The position numbers were made by a program, and so were the translations under genes. From assembly GCF_900176145.1 (NCBI RefSeq), contig NZ_FWWY01000001.1, forward strand, positions 253,517-317,516: 64,000 nt of DNA. Reading direction: 5' to 3'. Shown here piece by piece: positions 45,497-54,487 of this stretch. The notes under the pieces are model-generated. The model had not been told where the DNA came from and ran no database searches. It worked only from the letters and a program-made list of their open reading frames with translations. Position 1 is the stretch's first letter. Each line of letters starts with the position of its first letter. Origin of the DNA: Sulfobacillus thermosulfidooxidans DSM 9293. Lineage in GTDB: Bacteria > Bacillota > Sulfobacillia > Sulfobacillales > Sulfobacillaceae.

Positions 45497-46456
45497 GTGA
45501 CGATTTTTATTGTGCTTTGGCAGAAGATTCGACGGCATCAAATTCTTTTCTTGTTCATCCTCGCGCTTCTCACGTTATTTATTGGAGCGGGTTTGTTTGC
45601 ATCCGCCGAACACACCACGTTTTTCACCGCACTTTATTGGGCTGTCACGACCGCGACCACGGTCGGTTATGGTGATGTTATTCCGCACAATACGGCTGGC
45701 CGTCTTATCGCTATGGGGGTCATGTTAACCACAATCCCCCTAATGGGCGCGGTTTTTGCAGCCTGGGCAGCCGGTTTAGCCTCACTTCACATTAGGAGGT
45801 TACTAGGTTTGGAACACAATTGGACACATGGTCATGATCTGGTGATTTACGGGTACAGTCCGACCGTCGCCAATTTGCTGCCAGATTTGGTACAAGCTCA
45901 TCGCAGCATTTTACTGGTTGCCGACGTTGACTCCAGTCTCATTCCGCAAGAGGTGCAGCTCATGGCTGGCGATGCGACCAATACCCATGTTGTCGAAAAA
46001 TCTGCGCCACATAAGGCTAAAAAAGCCCTCATCGCGGGAAACACGGATGGCGAAGTTTTGCTCACGGCTATTGCTCTTCGCCATTTAGCTCCGGCACTGC
46101 CCATTATGGCGATGACGCAAAGCACTAAAGTGGCCCAAGCCTTAAAAGATCTCGGCGTCGAATATACCGTCGCCACCGACAATCTCATGGGACAAACCAT
46201 CGCCAAAAGTTTGGAAACTCCTCACGCCGCCGATTTGCTCCTGAGTATTTTGGGTTCCGATCGCTACCGACTCAGTGAAGATCCCGTAGCGGACAACTGG
46301 GTGGGTCTTCCACTAAGCCAGCTCCGCCGTGAATTTTCGGGCATCCTCTTGGGCCTGGTCCATAATTCTGAAGTGATTTTAGGGGTTGAACGGGATCCCG
46401 TTGTTGCAAGTGGAGATCACGTGCTGTATTTGACTCCTACAACAAAACCATCATAA
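45497..46456 (+). CDS. two-helix potassium channel with TrkA/RCK domain
   Basis: The 319-residue protein has two hydrophobic helices around residues 14-35 and 65-90. They flank the pore sequence YWAVTTATTVGYGDVIPHN with the K+ selectivity filter TVGYGD (55-60). A cytoplasmic Rossmann-like TrkA-N domain follows (DLVIYGYSPTVANLLPDLVQ), with a changed nucleotide-binding loop (GYSPTV in place of GxGxxG), then a TrkA-C domain from about 235. It should form a tetrameric K+ channel gated by ligand binding to the RCK ring. GGAGG lies upstream of the GTG start. Monocistronic. Confidence 0.9.
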   Translation: MTIFIVLWQKIRRHQILFLFILALLTLFIGAGLFASAEHTTFFTALYWAVTTATTVGYGDVIPHNTAGRLIAMGVMLTTIPLMGAVFAAWAAGLASLHIRRLLGLEHNWTHGHDLVIYGYSPTVANLLPDLVQAHRSILLVADVDSSLIPQEVQLMAGDATNTHVVEKSAPHKAKKALIAGNTDGEVLLTAIALRHLAPALPIMAMTQSTKVAQALKDLGVEYTVATDNLMGQTIAKSLETPHAADLLLSILGSDRYRLSEDPVADNWVGLPLSQLRREFSGILLGLVHNSEVILGVERDPVVASGDHVLYLTPTTKPS

Positions 46457-46496
46457 CCAAGCAATCATTCTGACGAATCCCCATCATCGGGCCACC

Positions 46497-46529
46497 ACAA
46501 CGCGTCTAGCGTATCAAAAGACGCGTTGT
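46497..46529. terminator. hairpin between convergent genes
   Basis: ACAACGCGTCT and AGACGCGTTGT form an 11-bp perfect stem with an 11-base loop, 40 bases after the channel gene. No strong T-run follows, so it is a weaker candidate. Confidence 0.5.
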
Positions 46530-46598
46530 CTGGGCTTAATCTTGTGCCTATCTCCTTCTTTAGACAATCCAAAGAGACAGGTGAATTATGACTCGACA

Positions 46599-47402
46599 TC
46601 ATTCTTCAATTTGGATATTCACCTGCAGATCCTCATCACGCGTTCCCCAATACACTCCCCGAACCGGCGTAACATCCCCATAGTCACGCCCTAAGGCGAG
46701 CCAAATATACCGGTCATTGGTAAAAGTTCCGGAGACGGGATCAAAACCTGTCCATTGTTTAGAGCGAAACTCTCCGGTATAGACAGCAACCCAGGCATGG
46801 CTAGCAGTAGGCGCTTCATTTTCGGGAATGAGGTAGCCGCTCACATAGAGAGTCGGGATCTGAAGGTAGCGGCAGACACTAATAAGAAAATGCGCAAAAT
46901 CCTGGCATACACCGCGCTTGAGACGCATAAAGTCCTTGGCCGTATCCAGTACGGTGGTCACTCCTGCTTCATAGGTAAAATATTGGTGCGTAGCCTGCGT
47001 CAACGCGTGCACTCGCTCTAATATCGGTAACTCGGGATGATCCACCTCACGAATCCACGCTTTCGTCTCTTCGTCGATCGTCGTCCGCATGGTCGGAGTG
47101 AGACTTTCATACCCTAAAAAGCCGGTGGGAATGCGGTACACAAAGGGTTGATCCATCGTAATGACGCGCGATACCGCACTAATTTCAACCGTCTTCAAAT
47201 GCCGCGGAATCGTAAAATGATGGACGGTATTACCAAACCGGTCGATATAATCGTACAGATGGGTTGATGGCATCGTCATAATTTGAAAAGACTCCACAAT
47301 TTGCCGCGCGTTGTTTAACGGGCGCAAGTGCAGTTCCGAGGCCAAACTAAAAATAGGTTCTTTATACCGGTAAATCGTATCATGCCGCAGAACGATATTC
47401 AT
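46599..47402 (-). CDS. transglutaminase-like cysteine protease
   Basis: The 267-residue protein has the bacterial transglutaminase N-terminal region (IVLRHDTIYRYKEPIFSLAS), then the papain-like core. The catalytic Cys is in RLKRGVCQDFAHFLISVCRY, the His in TASHAWVAVY, and the Asp in the following WTGFDPVSG. It overlaps the alpha-E gene by four bases (ATGA), the last of three coupled genes with the ATP-grasp and alpha-E proteins. This trio is widely conserved and thought to make or process a peptide-like product; the substrate is unknown. Cytoplasmic, with no signal peptide. Confidence 0.9.
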   Translation of the reverse strand: MNIVLRHDTIYRYKEPIFSLASELHLRPLNNARQIVESFQIMTMPSTHLYDYIDRFGNTVHHFTIPRHLKTVEISAVSRVITMDQPFVYRIPTGFLGYESLTPTMRTTIDEETKAWIREVDHPELPILERVHALTQATHQYFTYEAGVTTVLDTAKDFMRLKRGVCQDFAHFLISVCRYLQIPTLYVSGYLIPENEAPTASHAWVAVYTGEFRSKQWTGFDPVSGTFTNDRYIWLALGRDYGDVTPVRGVYWGTRDEDLQVNIQIEE

Positions 47403-48304
47403 ACTTCGTGCACCTCAGGTTGGAAATATCGGATCATCAGTCCGTCATGAATTTGCTCAAACTGGGTAATGAGCCGCCGCACATAGACTTCTGGTGTCGC
47501 CTCCATCACCAAATCCATCGTATCGTAGGATAATTGCGCAAAAAGGCGGCCCGCCAAAAAGCGAGGCATACCTCCGGGTTCTGGCAAGGCCTGCAGTTCC
47601 CGTAATAAATGGGCTGCCGCGGACACAACCGAACGGGGAAAAGCCGGTTCAAATAAGAGAAATTGGATAACGTCAGGCGCTTGCAGCTGCTTTCGGTAGG
47701 CACGGCGGAAGGCTCCATAACCCGTTACACTTTTTAATGCATTGACCGCATATAACGGTTCATTATCCCAAAGGCTTAGGGTACCGAAGTAGGATAGCAA
47801 AAGCCGTAAAGTTGAAAGAGCGCGTTCTAACATGGTGCCAATCATCATGAAATGATAAGCTTCATCTTGTAAAATCGTCGATACCAATAGTGATTGAAAG
47901 GTCAGTGCATCCATCGTCACCTGAGAAAGAAGATCTTCCCAGGATTCATCGTCAATATCTTGGACCTGACCACTCACCGTATTTTGCATCCGCGTTAACG
48001 TTTGCCACATTTCCGGGCTCACCATGTCCCGGGCCATCCGCGCATTATCCCGGGCCATTTTAATATTCGTGCACAAGGAGATCGGACAGGATGCATCACA
48101 AATCACATGCCGTAAAATCGATGAAGGATCGTCCACATCGCCTGCATGGGGATCCCCAAATACCAGAAGAAAATCCTCCCACCGGTCCCGCGTAATCATT
48201 TGGGCACTTTGCGTCTTGCGAATAGCTAAAATCCGCGAGAAATTTTGTGCGCGTTCAACATAACGCGCCATCCAATACACATCATCCGCGACACGACTTA
48301 GCAT
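47399..48304 (-). CDS. alpha-E domain protein (DUF403)
   Basis: The ~301-residue all-helical protein opens with MLSRVADDVYWMARYVERAQ, the hallmark of the alpha-E family. I start it at ATG 48304 (GGGAG about ten bases upstream, inside the end of the ATP-grasp gene), rather than the TTG at 48331 that the open frame would allow. It always accompanies a circularly permuted ATP-grasp ligase and a transglutaminase-like protein, as here. Biochemical role is not established. It overlaps the transglutaminase gene by four bases, indicating coupled translation. Confidence 0.9.
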   Translation of the reverse strand: MLSRVADDVYWMARYVERAQNFSRILAIRKTQSAQMITRDRWEDFLLVFGDPHAGDVDDPSSILRHVICDASCPISLCTNIKMARDNARMARDMVSPEMWQTLTRMQNTVSGQVQDIDDESWEDLLSQVTMDALTFQSLLVSTILQDEAYHFMMIGTMLERALSTLRLLLSYFGTLSLWDNEPLYAVNALKSVTGYGAFRRAYRKQLQAPDVIQFLLFEPAFPRSVVSAAAHLLRELQALPEPGGMPRFLAGRLFAQLSYDTMDLVMEATPEVYVRRLITQFEQIHDGLMIRYFQPEVHEV

Positions 48305-48312
48305 TTTTAAGT

Positions 48313-49761
48313 TCACTCCCGAAGAACCCAAGTATCCTTAATGGCGCCTCCTTGTGATGAATTGACGACGAGCGACTGGGAACTTCCCGACACCCGCGTC
48401 AACCCTCCTGGTAAAATCCATGGATCGTTGCCGAGCAGGCAAAAAGGTCGAAAATCCACATAGCGTGCCTCAAAATGACCTTGATGATAAACCGGGGCCG
48501 TCGAAAAGGTAATTACGGGCTGCGCAATAAATTGACGAGGCTGGCGACAAATCATCTCTTTCCACTGTTCCCGCTCTGGCATGGACATGTCCCGTCCAAA
48601 CGCTAAACCCTTTCCTCCCGACTCGGCGACGGGTTTGAAAACCAACTCATCCCAATGGCTAAAAATATAATCGCGTTCTTTCTCAAAAACCGGTAAATAC
48701 GTGGGAATATTGGAGAGGATGGGTTCTTCTCCCAAATAATAGCGGATTGCATCGGGAATAAAGCGGTACATCCCTTTATCATCGGCGATGCCGCAGCCCA
48801 CAGCATTGACTAAGGCTAATGCGCCATGCATGAGGACATTGCCTAAGCCCGGCACCCCAATTAGGGAGTCAGCACGAAATACCAGGGGATCAAGAAAATC
48901 TTCATCAACCCGGCGATAAATACCATCAATCGGTGTCAAACCCTGAGTCGTTTTCACATGAATACGGTTGCGGTACACCACTAAGTCCCGACCCTCAACC
49001 AAATCAATACCCATTTGGCTAGCTAACAACGAATGTTCAAAATAGGCACTATTATAGACTCCAGGTGTGAGAACCACCCACGTCCCCGGGGAAAGACCCA
49101 GCAACGTATCCAATAATCGCTGGGGATATTCCACAATCGAGTGCATACTCACTGAGCGCATCACTTGCGGCCAAATCGATGAGGAAACCAAACGGTTTTC
49201 GAGAACATAGCTGACACCAGAAGGGCTGCGGACATTGTCTTCGAGCACAACATATTCATCTTCACCACTGCGCACAATGTCAATTCCCGCCACAGATACC
49301 CACCGGTTTTGCGGCACTTCGACCCCCATCATCCGGGGTTGCAATAAAGGGCTCGAGTACACGAAGTCCCGAGGGATGACCCCCGCTTGTAAAATCCTTT
49401 GGTCACCATAAATGTCGCCGACTAACAAGTTTAAGGCAACAAGCCTCTGGGCCAGTCCCCGTTCCAAATGTTGCCAATGTGCATGGGACAGAATGCGAGG
49501 AACAATGTCAAACGGGATGGGCCGCTCAATGCGTTCAGCGCTGGATCCCAGCGCAAAAGTGACTCCTCGATGATGAAAAATTTGATCCGCTATTTGTTTG
49601 CGCCGATCCCATTGATTAAGACGTCCCTGCAATAAGGGGAGGAAGACACGGTATAAGGGCCGAATATTGCCATGGGCATCAAAAAATTCATCAAGGCCGC
49701 CTCGTGGATAATGACGCCACGGATCCGGTTGCGACGGGGAAGACAACACTTCTGACGACAT
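48313..49761 (-). CDS. circularly permuted ATP-grasp protein (DUF404/407 type)
   Basis: The 482-residue protein has the family's blocks in order: GDIYGDQRILQAGVIPRDFV, VEVPQNRWVSVAGIDIVRSG, EYVVLEDNVRSPSGVSYVLE and, towards the C-terminus, FKPVAESGGKGLAFGRDM, the glycine-rich nucleotide loop. It then has FIAQPVITFSTAPVY. ATP-grasp enzymes join a carboxylate to an amine through an acyl phosphate, so a peptide ligase role is expected. GGGGGG precedes the ATG. It heads the three-gene operon with the alpha-E and transglutaminase-like proteins. Confidence 0.9.
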   Translation of the reverse strand: MSSEVLSSPSQPDPWRHYPRGGLDEFFDAHGNIRPLYRVFLPLLQGRLNQWDRRKQIADQIFHHRGVTFALGSSAERIERPIPFDIVPRILSHAHWQHLERGLAQRLVALNLLVGDIYGDQRILQAGVIPRDFVYSSPLLQPRMMGVEVPQNRWVSVAGIDIVRSGEDEYVVLEDNVRSPSGVSYVLENRLVSSSIWPQVMRSVSMHSIVEYPQRLLDTLLGLSPGTWVVLTPGVYNSAYFEHSLLASQMGIDLVEGRDLVVYRNRIHVKTTQGLTPIDGIYRRVDEDFLDPLVFRADSLIGVPGLGNVLMHGALALVNAVGCGIADDKGMYRFIPDAIRYYLGEEPILSNIPTYLPVFEKERDYIFSHWDELVFKPVAESGGKGLAFGRDMSMPEREQWKEMICRQPRQFIAQPVITFSTAPVYHQGHFEARYVDFRPFCLLGNDPWILPGGLTRVSGSSQSLVVNSSQGGAIKDTWVLRE

Positions 49762-49901
49762 ACCGTTATCCCCCCTAAATTTTGTTATGTTTTACGGTAT
49801 TTCTCTTAAAAAGATAACATGGTTTAACCAAAACGAAAACAGAGTTTTGTCCAATACCGCGCAAATATTACATCAATAAACCATTCCGTCACCTCTGTTC
49901 C

Positions 49902-50519
49902 TTACAGCAGCCATTCCCGAGCAAGTTGCCATAAGGTTTGCACCGCGATTAACCACATTAGTAGGGCTGAAATCTTACTTAACAAGGGGCGAATACTCTG
50001 CCTGTTGTGGGAAACGAGCACACGTCCAAATAGTGCTAATCCTATGAACCAAAACCATGACACCAAAATCGCTCCCAGGCTAAAAGCCCAGCGGACCGTT
50101 TCTTCTCCATATAAGCTGGCTTGCCCGCCTAAAATCACAACGGTATCCATGACCGCATGCGGATTTAAGAGCGATACGGAAAGAGAGTGGCGAACCTGAG
50201 TTCTCCACGGAATGTCGGAGCCTTCATGATTGTCGTCTACCGTGTCCCGCCAACTATGAAGTCCCATACCAAAAAGAAAAATCGTCCCCGTCAACGCTAA
50301 AAGGACCCGAAACAACCGTAAATGGACGACAAGATTGGCGATTCCCACCACGGCTAAAATAATTAACAGCGTGTCAGACAAAGCCGCAGTGATGATCGTC
50401 GGTAACACCCGGGAAAAGGATGAACGCGCCCCTTGGTTTAATACAAACGAATTTTGCGGGCCAATAGGCAAAATTAACGCCACGGCCAGCACAAAACCAT
50501 GCCAAAATGCCAACAGCAT
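49902..50519 (-). CDS. LysE/ArgO-family amino acid exporter
   Basis: About 206 residues from ATG 50519 (GAGGCGG nine bases upstream); the open frame extends to 50606, but that part is polar and lacks a site. The start FWHGFVLAVALILPIGPQNS contains the LysE signature GPQNxFVLNQG. Five to six hydrophobic helices follow, with a conserved SLLNPHAVMDTVVILG block as in basic amino acid exporters. It probably exports arginine or lysine. No LysR-type regulator (ArgP/LysG) lies next to it. Confidence 0.88.
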   Translation of the reverse strand: MLLAFWHGFVLAVALILPIGPQNSFVLNQGARSSFSRVLPTIITAALSDTLLIILAVVGIANLVVHLRLFRVLLALTGTIFLFGMGLHSWRDTVDDNHEGSDIPWRTQVRHSLSVSLLNPHAVMDTVVILGGQASLYGEETVRWAFSLGAILVSWFWFIGLALFGRVLVSHNRQSIRPLLSKISALLMWLIAVQTLWQLAREWLL

Positions 50520-50755
50520 TGTATTAGCCGCCTCAATGATCGGTATTTGTGTTCGTGTGTGGAAAGAAATTAGGGATGATCTGTCATGATGTCTAAATCT
50601 GGTCAATGTCTCGCATCATCGACTGATCTACTTAAGTGTACCAAATTTTTTGGTTTCAAGGGGTGATGCCTTCACTCCTGGCGGCAAATTTGCTTGCATG
50701 GCTCCACAGGATTTTCGCCATAATAACGGCATAAATTACAAGGTAAAGGAGTCTC

Positions 50756-51250
50756 ATGATGGATAACGAATTAGAAAACCGCCTGGCTTCCGATATAGAC
50801 CATGCCGATTTTGCCACTGAAGCACCACCAGATGCCAGTGTTGACCGAGATGAAAGCCGCATTATCTTTCAGACCAAATCCGTCAATATGCAGGTGGCCG
50901 CGTTGTCTAACGCCTTTGAAGATGCCCGCTTTCATATTGGAGGACTCGACGACCCCCGCATCATTACGCCTTTGGGAGCCGAAGTGACCATGACCATTCA
51001 AAACCAGGATGAGCTTCACCCACATGGCTGGAAATTAATTAAAGAGACGCCCCCATTTGCCCATCCCGAGATAGCGGCATCCGCCCCTCCCGCATTCCCA
51101 GGCGCAGAAATTACTCATATTGCTCCCCATCATCAAGAAACTATTCACTTTACTGTGGACCAACCAGGCGTTTATACCTATCTCTGCCCTGATTTATCCG
51201 ATAACGATGTGGGCTTATATGGGATCTGGGAAGTCGCTCCCGGCCATTAA
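50756..51250 (+). CDS. cupredoxin-fold protein lacking two copper ligands
   Basis: The protein has 164 residues, with AAAGGAG before two adjacent ATGs (50756 and 50759; either may be used). The C-terminal ~110 residues have the cupredoxin layout. PLGAEVTMTIQNQDELHPHG contributes the first His. The last loop reads YTYLCPDLSDNDVGLYGIWE. Against the canonical C-x-x-PGH-xxx-GM-x-G pattern, Cys144 and both glycines align, but the His position is Asp149 and the Met position is Leu154. A normal type 1 copper site is therefore not expected. There is no signal peptide, which is also unusual. It may be a structural or regulatory relative of plastocyanin/sulfocyanin-type proteins. Confidence 0.7.
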   Translation: MMDNELENRLASDIDHADFATEAPPDASVDRDESRIIFQTKSVNMQVAALSNAFEDARFHIGGLDDPRIITPLGAEVTMTIQNQDELHPHGWKLIKETPPFAHPEIAASAPPAFPGAEITHIAPHHQETIHFTVDQPGVYTYLCPDLSDNDVGLYGIWEVAPGH

Positions 51251-51269
51251 AAGCTTATTGGCACGCAAA

Positions 51270-51319
51270 AAAATGTCCAAGATAGCGGGCTCGGTCAACA
51301 AGACTATCTTGGACATTTT
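51270..51319. terminator. bidirectional terminator
   Basis: A 16-bp perfect stem (AAAATGTCCAAGATAG and its complement at 51304-51319) with an 18-base loop, A-rich on the left and T-rich on the right. It lies between the convergent cupredoxin-like and TauE genes. Confidence 0.8.
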
Positions 51320-51396
51320 CCATCTTTCCATCATAATTATGGAGTTTGGGCTCCCTATGCTCCGTTTCGCATACAGCATAATCTTACCAGCTTTGA

Positions 51397-52161
51397 TCAC
51401 ACCACCTGCGGTAACATCGTGAGTCCAATCACGAATAACAAGGTTCCGATGCCACCCGCTTGAATGCGTTCTGGCAGACGCGGCACCATGCGAGCCACCA
51501 GGTAACCTACCACCATGGAAATCAGACCAACAATGAGGACTGCGGTCCAATAAACTTCATGGTGCAAACTGTACCCCACAGCCCCGCTGAGGGCCGAAAT
51601 GGCCATGATAATGACCGAAGTTCCCACAGCTGGTCTAATGGTATAACGCAGGCCATAGACCAAAGCCAATAGGTACATCACTCCACCACTCGCTCCCAGT
51701 AATCCCGTGATAATCCCAATAATGAGTCCCAAAAGCACGACGCCGGCTGTCGATTTCCAGGTCGGATCATGAGAGGCAGACCCAGATACCATCGGAATAT
51801 TTCTCACCGCATGATAGATAAAGTTGGTACCAAATAAAATCATGGTCACCGCAAAGAATAAGCCAAGCCACTGAGTCGGCATCCGGTGGGAGAGCCAAAT
51901 GCCAATCTGTGGTCCCAAAATTGCCGTGATAAGAAATATCCAACCTCGTTTCAATTGAATATTGCCTGATTTCGCGTAGCCAAAAGAGACCAGGGCCGAG
52001 GTCAACACATCGACTGTTAAGGATGTACCCACTGCCATACGAAACGGAATGTGAAGAAACTGGGTCAGTGCCGGCACCACAATCACCACCGCACTACCGC
52101 CCCCAAACCCGGTTAGAGCCCCGGTAATGAGTCCAATGACGACTAACAACACCGTCGACAT
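51397..52161 (-). CDS. TauE/SafE-family sulfite/anion exporter
   Basis: The 254-residue membrane protein has about eight hydrophobic segments and the two internally repeated TauE motifs: GALTGFGGGSAVVIVVPALT near the start, and GIITGLLGASGGVMYLLALV in the second half. Members move sulfite, sulfonates or other sulfur-containing anions across the membrane. The substrate here is not indicated by neighbours. It is convergent with the cupredoxin-like gene and shares the terminator at 51270. Confidence 0.9.
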   Translation of the reverse strand: MSTVLLVVIGLITGALTGFGGGSAVVIVVPALTQFLHIPFRMAVGTSLTVDVLTSALVSFGYAKSGNIQLKRGWIFLITAILGPQIGIWLSHRMPTQWLGLFFAVTMILFGTNFIYHAVRNIPMVSGSASHDPTWKSTAGVVLLGLIIGIITGLLGASGGVMYLLALVYGLRYTIRPAVGTSVIIMAISALSGAVGYSLHHEVYWTAVLIVGLISMVVGYLVARMVPRLPERIQAGGIGTLLFVIGLTMLPQVV

Positions 52162-52255
52162 GCGCCCACGTCACCCCCCGACAAATTTATTGTCCTGAAA
52201 AATTCACTGCATAAACTATACGCCTTTTAAGTCGGGAACACTAGATGCTTAAGAA

Positions 52256-52678
52256 CTATGACGATCGTTTTAAAAACGCCACCACGATCAGGATGAAGAG
52301 CACGGGAACAATAGCTAGTACGAAGAGTTCTTTAAGCAGCAAATAGGCCAGGGGAATCCCAATTATGACCATCAGCCATGTTCTCATGGCCCTAGGTCTT
52401 AAAGATGGCTGTCTGATCGACGCCTTTAAAATTCTCAACGGATATGACCATAAAGGAAATAACGAGGGCGCACCCGCATTTACAACCCGAGGTGTTGGGT
52501 TGTGGTGAGGGGGAGTCAATAAAATATCTCGCGCACGCGTCAACAATTGAAACTGCGACGATTCACCCCCAGCATCAGGATGTAAACGCCCACATTGTTT
52601 CCGGTAGGCTTGTTTTATCATCTCAGGTGATGCATTCACCGGTATCCCTAAAAGGTCAGCGGCATCTTGCCGGGTCAT
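52256..52678 (-). CDS. short J-domain membrane protein
   Basis: The 140-residue protein has an N-terminal J-domain (DAADLLGIPVNASPEMIKQA, then the HPD motif in GRLHPDAGGE) that would stimulate an Hsp70 ATPase. A linker and two hydrophobic segments follow at the C-terminus (WLMVIIGIPLAYLLLKELFV, then LAIVPVLFILIVVAFL). It lacks the Gly/Phe and zinc-finger parts of DnaJ, so it is a type III J-protein tethered to the membrane, recruiting DnaK there. AGGAGG lies 11 bases before the ATG. Monocistronic. Confidence 0.8.
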   Translation of the reverse strand: MTRQDAADLLGIPVNASPEMIKQAYRKQCGRLHPDAGGESSQFQLLTRARDILLTPPHHNPTPRVVNAGAPSLFPLWSYPLRILKASIRQPSLRPRAMRTWLMVIIGIPLAYLLLKELFVLAIVPVLFILIVVAFLKRSS

Positions 52679-52898
52679 GGCGAAGGAATCCTCCTGCTCT
52701 CATTCGTCGTCGAACTCTTTTTTTCGTTGCCTTTATTACTCTCGTTGCGTTATGTTTCTTTTATCCTTATCCTTTCTTTACAGAGTATAAGGCAATTCCC
52801 CAGATATTCACATGGCTTCGGTGCTATCTTAATATATGATGTCATTCAATAACATGGACAATAAAAGCCAAAACATACCGTCCATCAAGGGGGAAAAT

Positions 52899-53633
52899 AT
52901 GTCAGAGAGCGGCTACGACGATTTCGCCTGGTTATATCACAAACATTGGGATGATTTTACCGATCGGGTGTGGCCAGTCATTCAGAACTTTGTTCTGCCT
53001 TATGCGGCCAAAGGCTGTCATATTGTCGACTTATGCTGTGGCACAGGCAAGATGGCCCGGCGCTTGCTTGATGAAGGATATTGGGTCACGGGCATTGATA
53101 ATTCTCAGGAAATGCTGCAATGGGCCCATCAAAATGCCAGTGATGCCACATTGTTATGCCAAGACGCGCGGGAATTTCAGCTAGACCAACCCGCTCAGGT
53201 AATTGTGTCTCTCTTTGATAGCCTCAATCATATGATGCACATTCATGATCTTCAACAGGTATTTTCTCGTGTTTTTGAAGCCTTAGTTCCCGGTGGCCTG
53301 TTCTTTTTTGATATGAATACCGTCCAAAAATATGAATCCCGCTGGACATCTCAAAATGCCCTCATCTACCCCGATCACGTCGCCGCACTTTCGGCCCACT
53401 ACGACTTAAAAACCCGGATTGCGTCATTTGACGCCGCCATTTTTGTCAAACATCAAGAGGCATGGATCCGCCGTGACGTTCACCTCACCCAAAGAGCCTA
53501 TACTGTCAATGAAATTCAACAAGCGCTCGTAAACGCCGGTTTTCCTGAGGCCCGCATTCTTGATGGGTTACAAGATTTATCTGTTTCCGATTTTTACGGT
53601 CGGTTATTTTTTTGGACCCAAAAATTAAGCTAA
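52899..53633 (+). CDS. class I SAM-dependent methyltransferase
   Basis: About 244 residues from ATG 52899, chosen because AAGGGGG lies six bases upstream; the frame is open to 52836. It has the SAM-binding motif HIVDLCCGTGKMARRLLDEG (motif I), GIDNSQEMLQWAHQNA (motif II) and AQVIVSLFDSLNHM (motif IV/post-II), followed by GGLFFFDMNTVQKYE. It belongs to the small-molecule methyltransferase group (Methyltransf_25-like), substrate unknown. It converges with the gene at 53644, and the two stop codons sit in an inverted repeat. Confidence 0.88.
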   Translation: MSESGYDDFAWLYHKHWDDFTDRVWPVIQNFVLPYAAKGCHIVDLCCGTGKMARRLLDEGYWVTGIDNSQEMLQWAHQNASDATLLCQDAREFQLDQPAQVIVSLFDSLNHMMHIHDLQQVFSRVFEALVPGGLFFFDMNTVQKYESRWTSQNALIYPDHVAALSAHYDLKTRIASFDAAIFVKHQEAWIRRDVHLTQRAYTVNEIQQALVNAGFPEARILDGLQDLSVSDFYGRLFFWTQKLS

Positions 53634-53652
53634 ACCCTCTTGCTTAGCTTAA
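53625..53652. terminator. inverted repeat holding both convergent stop codons
   Basis: TTAAGCTAA (53625-53633) and TTAGCTTAA (53644-53652) are exact reverse complements around a ten-base loop. Each arm contains a stop codon of one of the convergent genes. A short stem, so a weak bidirectional terminator at best. Confidence 0.4.
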
Positions 53653-54177
53653 AGAATGAGGATGATCAAAAGGAAAGCTTGTCCGAGGTTCTCGATCCAC
53701 GTGCGGCAAAGTCCAGTTATGTTCACTCATCCATAACCGATTAAATTGATGCATGGTCATTGTTTGAATCAAGCCTTGACACCCTATGACGTCTTCTCTC
53801 AAAGCCCTTTGGGCGGCCCCTAGCACACTCTCAATACGCGCATTCATCGTAAACATTCCAGCAGGTTGGGCTAAAGCTATTTCGGTTAATTCTTGAAATA
53901 AGGCAAACATGTGACCCCGGAAGTCGCTGAAAGGAATATATTGCAAATCGGCTTGCCAACCATCTAACAATGTCAAAATGTGCTGTGCTGATGGCAAGTT
54001 CCCCGCTCGCAATATCGTAATGAGCGCTTGTGCACGAATTTGGGTCATACGCACGCTCAGTAAGGCCTGCTCTTGCCAGGTCATTAGCAGTTTACGCATG
54101 ATATTCGCTTTATAGCGCCACATAATGGTGGCGCTGAGTGCCCAGCACAACAATAAGATACATAAGATAGTGGACAT
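53644..54177 (-). CDS. single-pass membrane protein of unknown function
   Basis: About 177 residues from ATG 54177 (AAAGG seven bases upstream). An N-terminal membrane segment (STILCILLLCWALSATIMWR) is followed by a ~150-residue helical domain (QALLSVRMTQIRAQALITIL and similar). The layout faintly recalls LemA-like proteins, but the family's conserved positions are not clear. It lies 13 bases after a 41-codon gene in the same direction, so the two form a small operon. Function unknown. Confidence 0.6.
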   Translation of the reverse strand: MSTILCILLLCWALSATIMWRYKANIMRKLLMTWQEQALLSVRMTQIRAQALITILRAGNLPSAQHILTLLDGWQADLQYIPFSDFRGHMFALFQELTEIALAQPAGMFTMNARIESVLGAAQRALREDVIGCQGLIQTMTMHQFNRLWMSEHNWTLPHVDREPRTSFPFDHPHSLS

Positions 54178-54190
54178 GAATCGCCTTTCT

Positions 54191-54316
54191 TTACAGCACC
54201 ATGTGGTAGACGTCGGTAATCGGAGAAGGGGTAGGAATATATCCATCCGCGGGTTTAAAAGTCGCCATCCATAGTAATATCAAGGAAATCACGGTGACAA
54301 GCTGCCAATGCTTCAT
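54191..54316 (-). CDS. small 41-aa hydrophobic peptide, upstream of the membrane protein gene
   Basis: An ATG at 54316 with AGGAGGAG seven bases upstream starts a 41-codon frame ending TAA at 54191. It opens with MKHWQLVTVISLILLWMATF, a membrane or signal-like segment, then has a Pro/Thr-rich polar tail. The excellent ribosome binding site and the 13-base gap to the next gene argue that it is translated. It may be a small membrane peptide or a leader that tunes expression of the following gene. Confidence 0.55.
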   Translation of the reverse strand: MKHWQLVTVISLILLWMATFKPADGYIPTPSPITDVYHMVL

Positions 54317-54487
54317 GATGCAACTCCTCCTCATCTACCCTCTTTATACCTGAACGCGGTATACTTGTGTTATGTAACATCTAGTTACAGCGTTTGTATC
54401 AATTTATAGAAAAACAACCATCTTATCCGGGCTCTTCCGGACCATTGCCAGCAAAAAGGGGGAAGGACCGAACTATCGGTCAAAACA

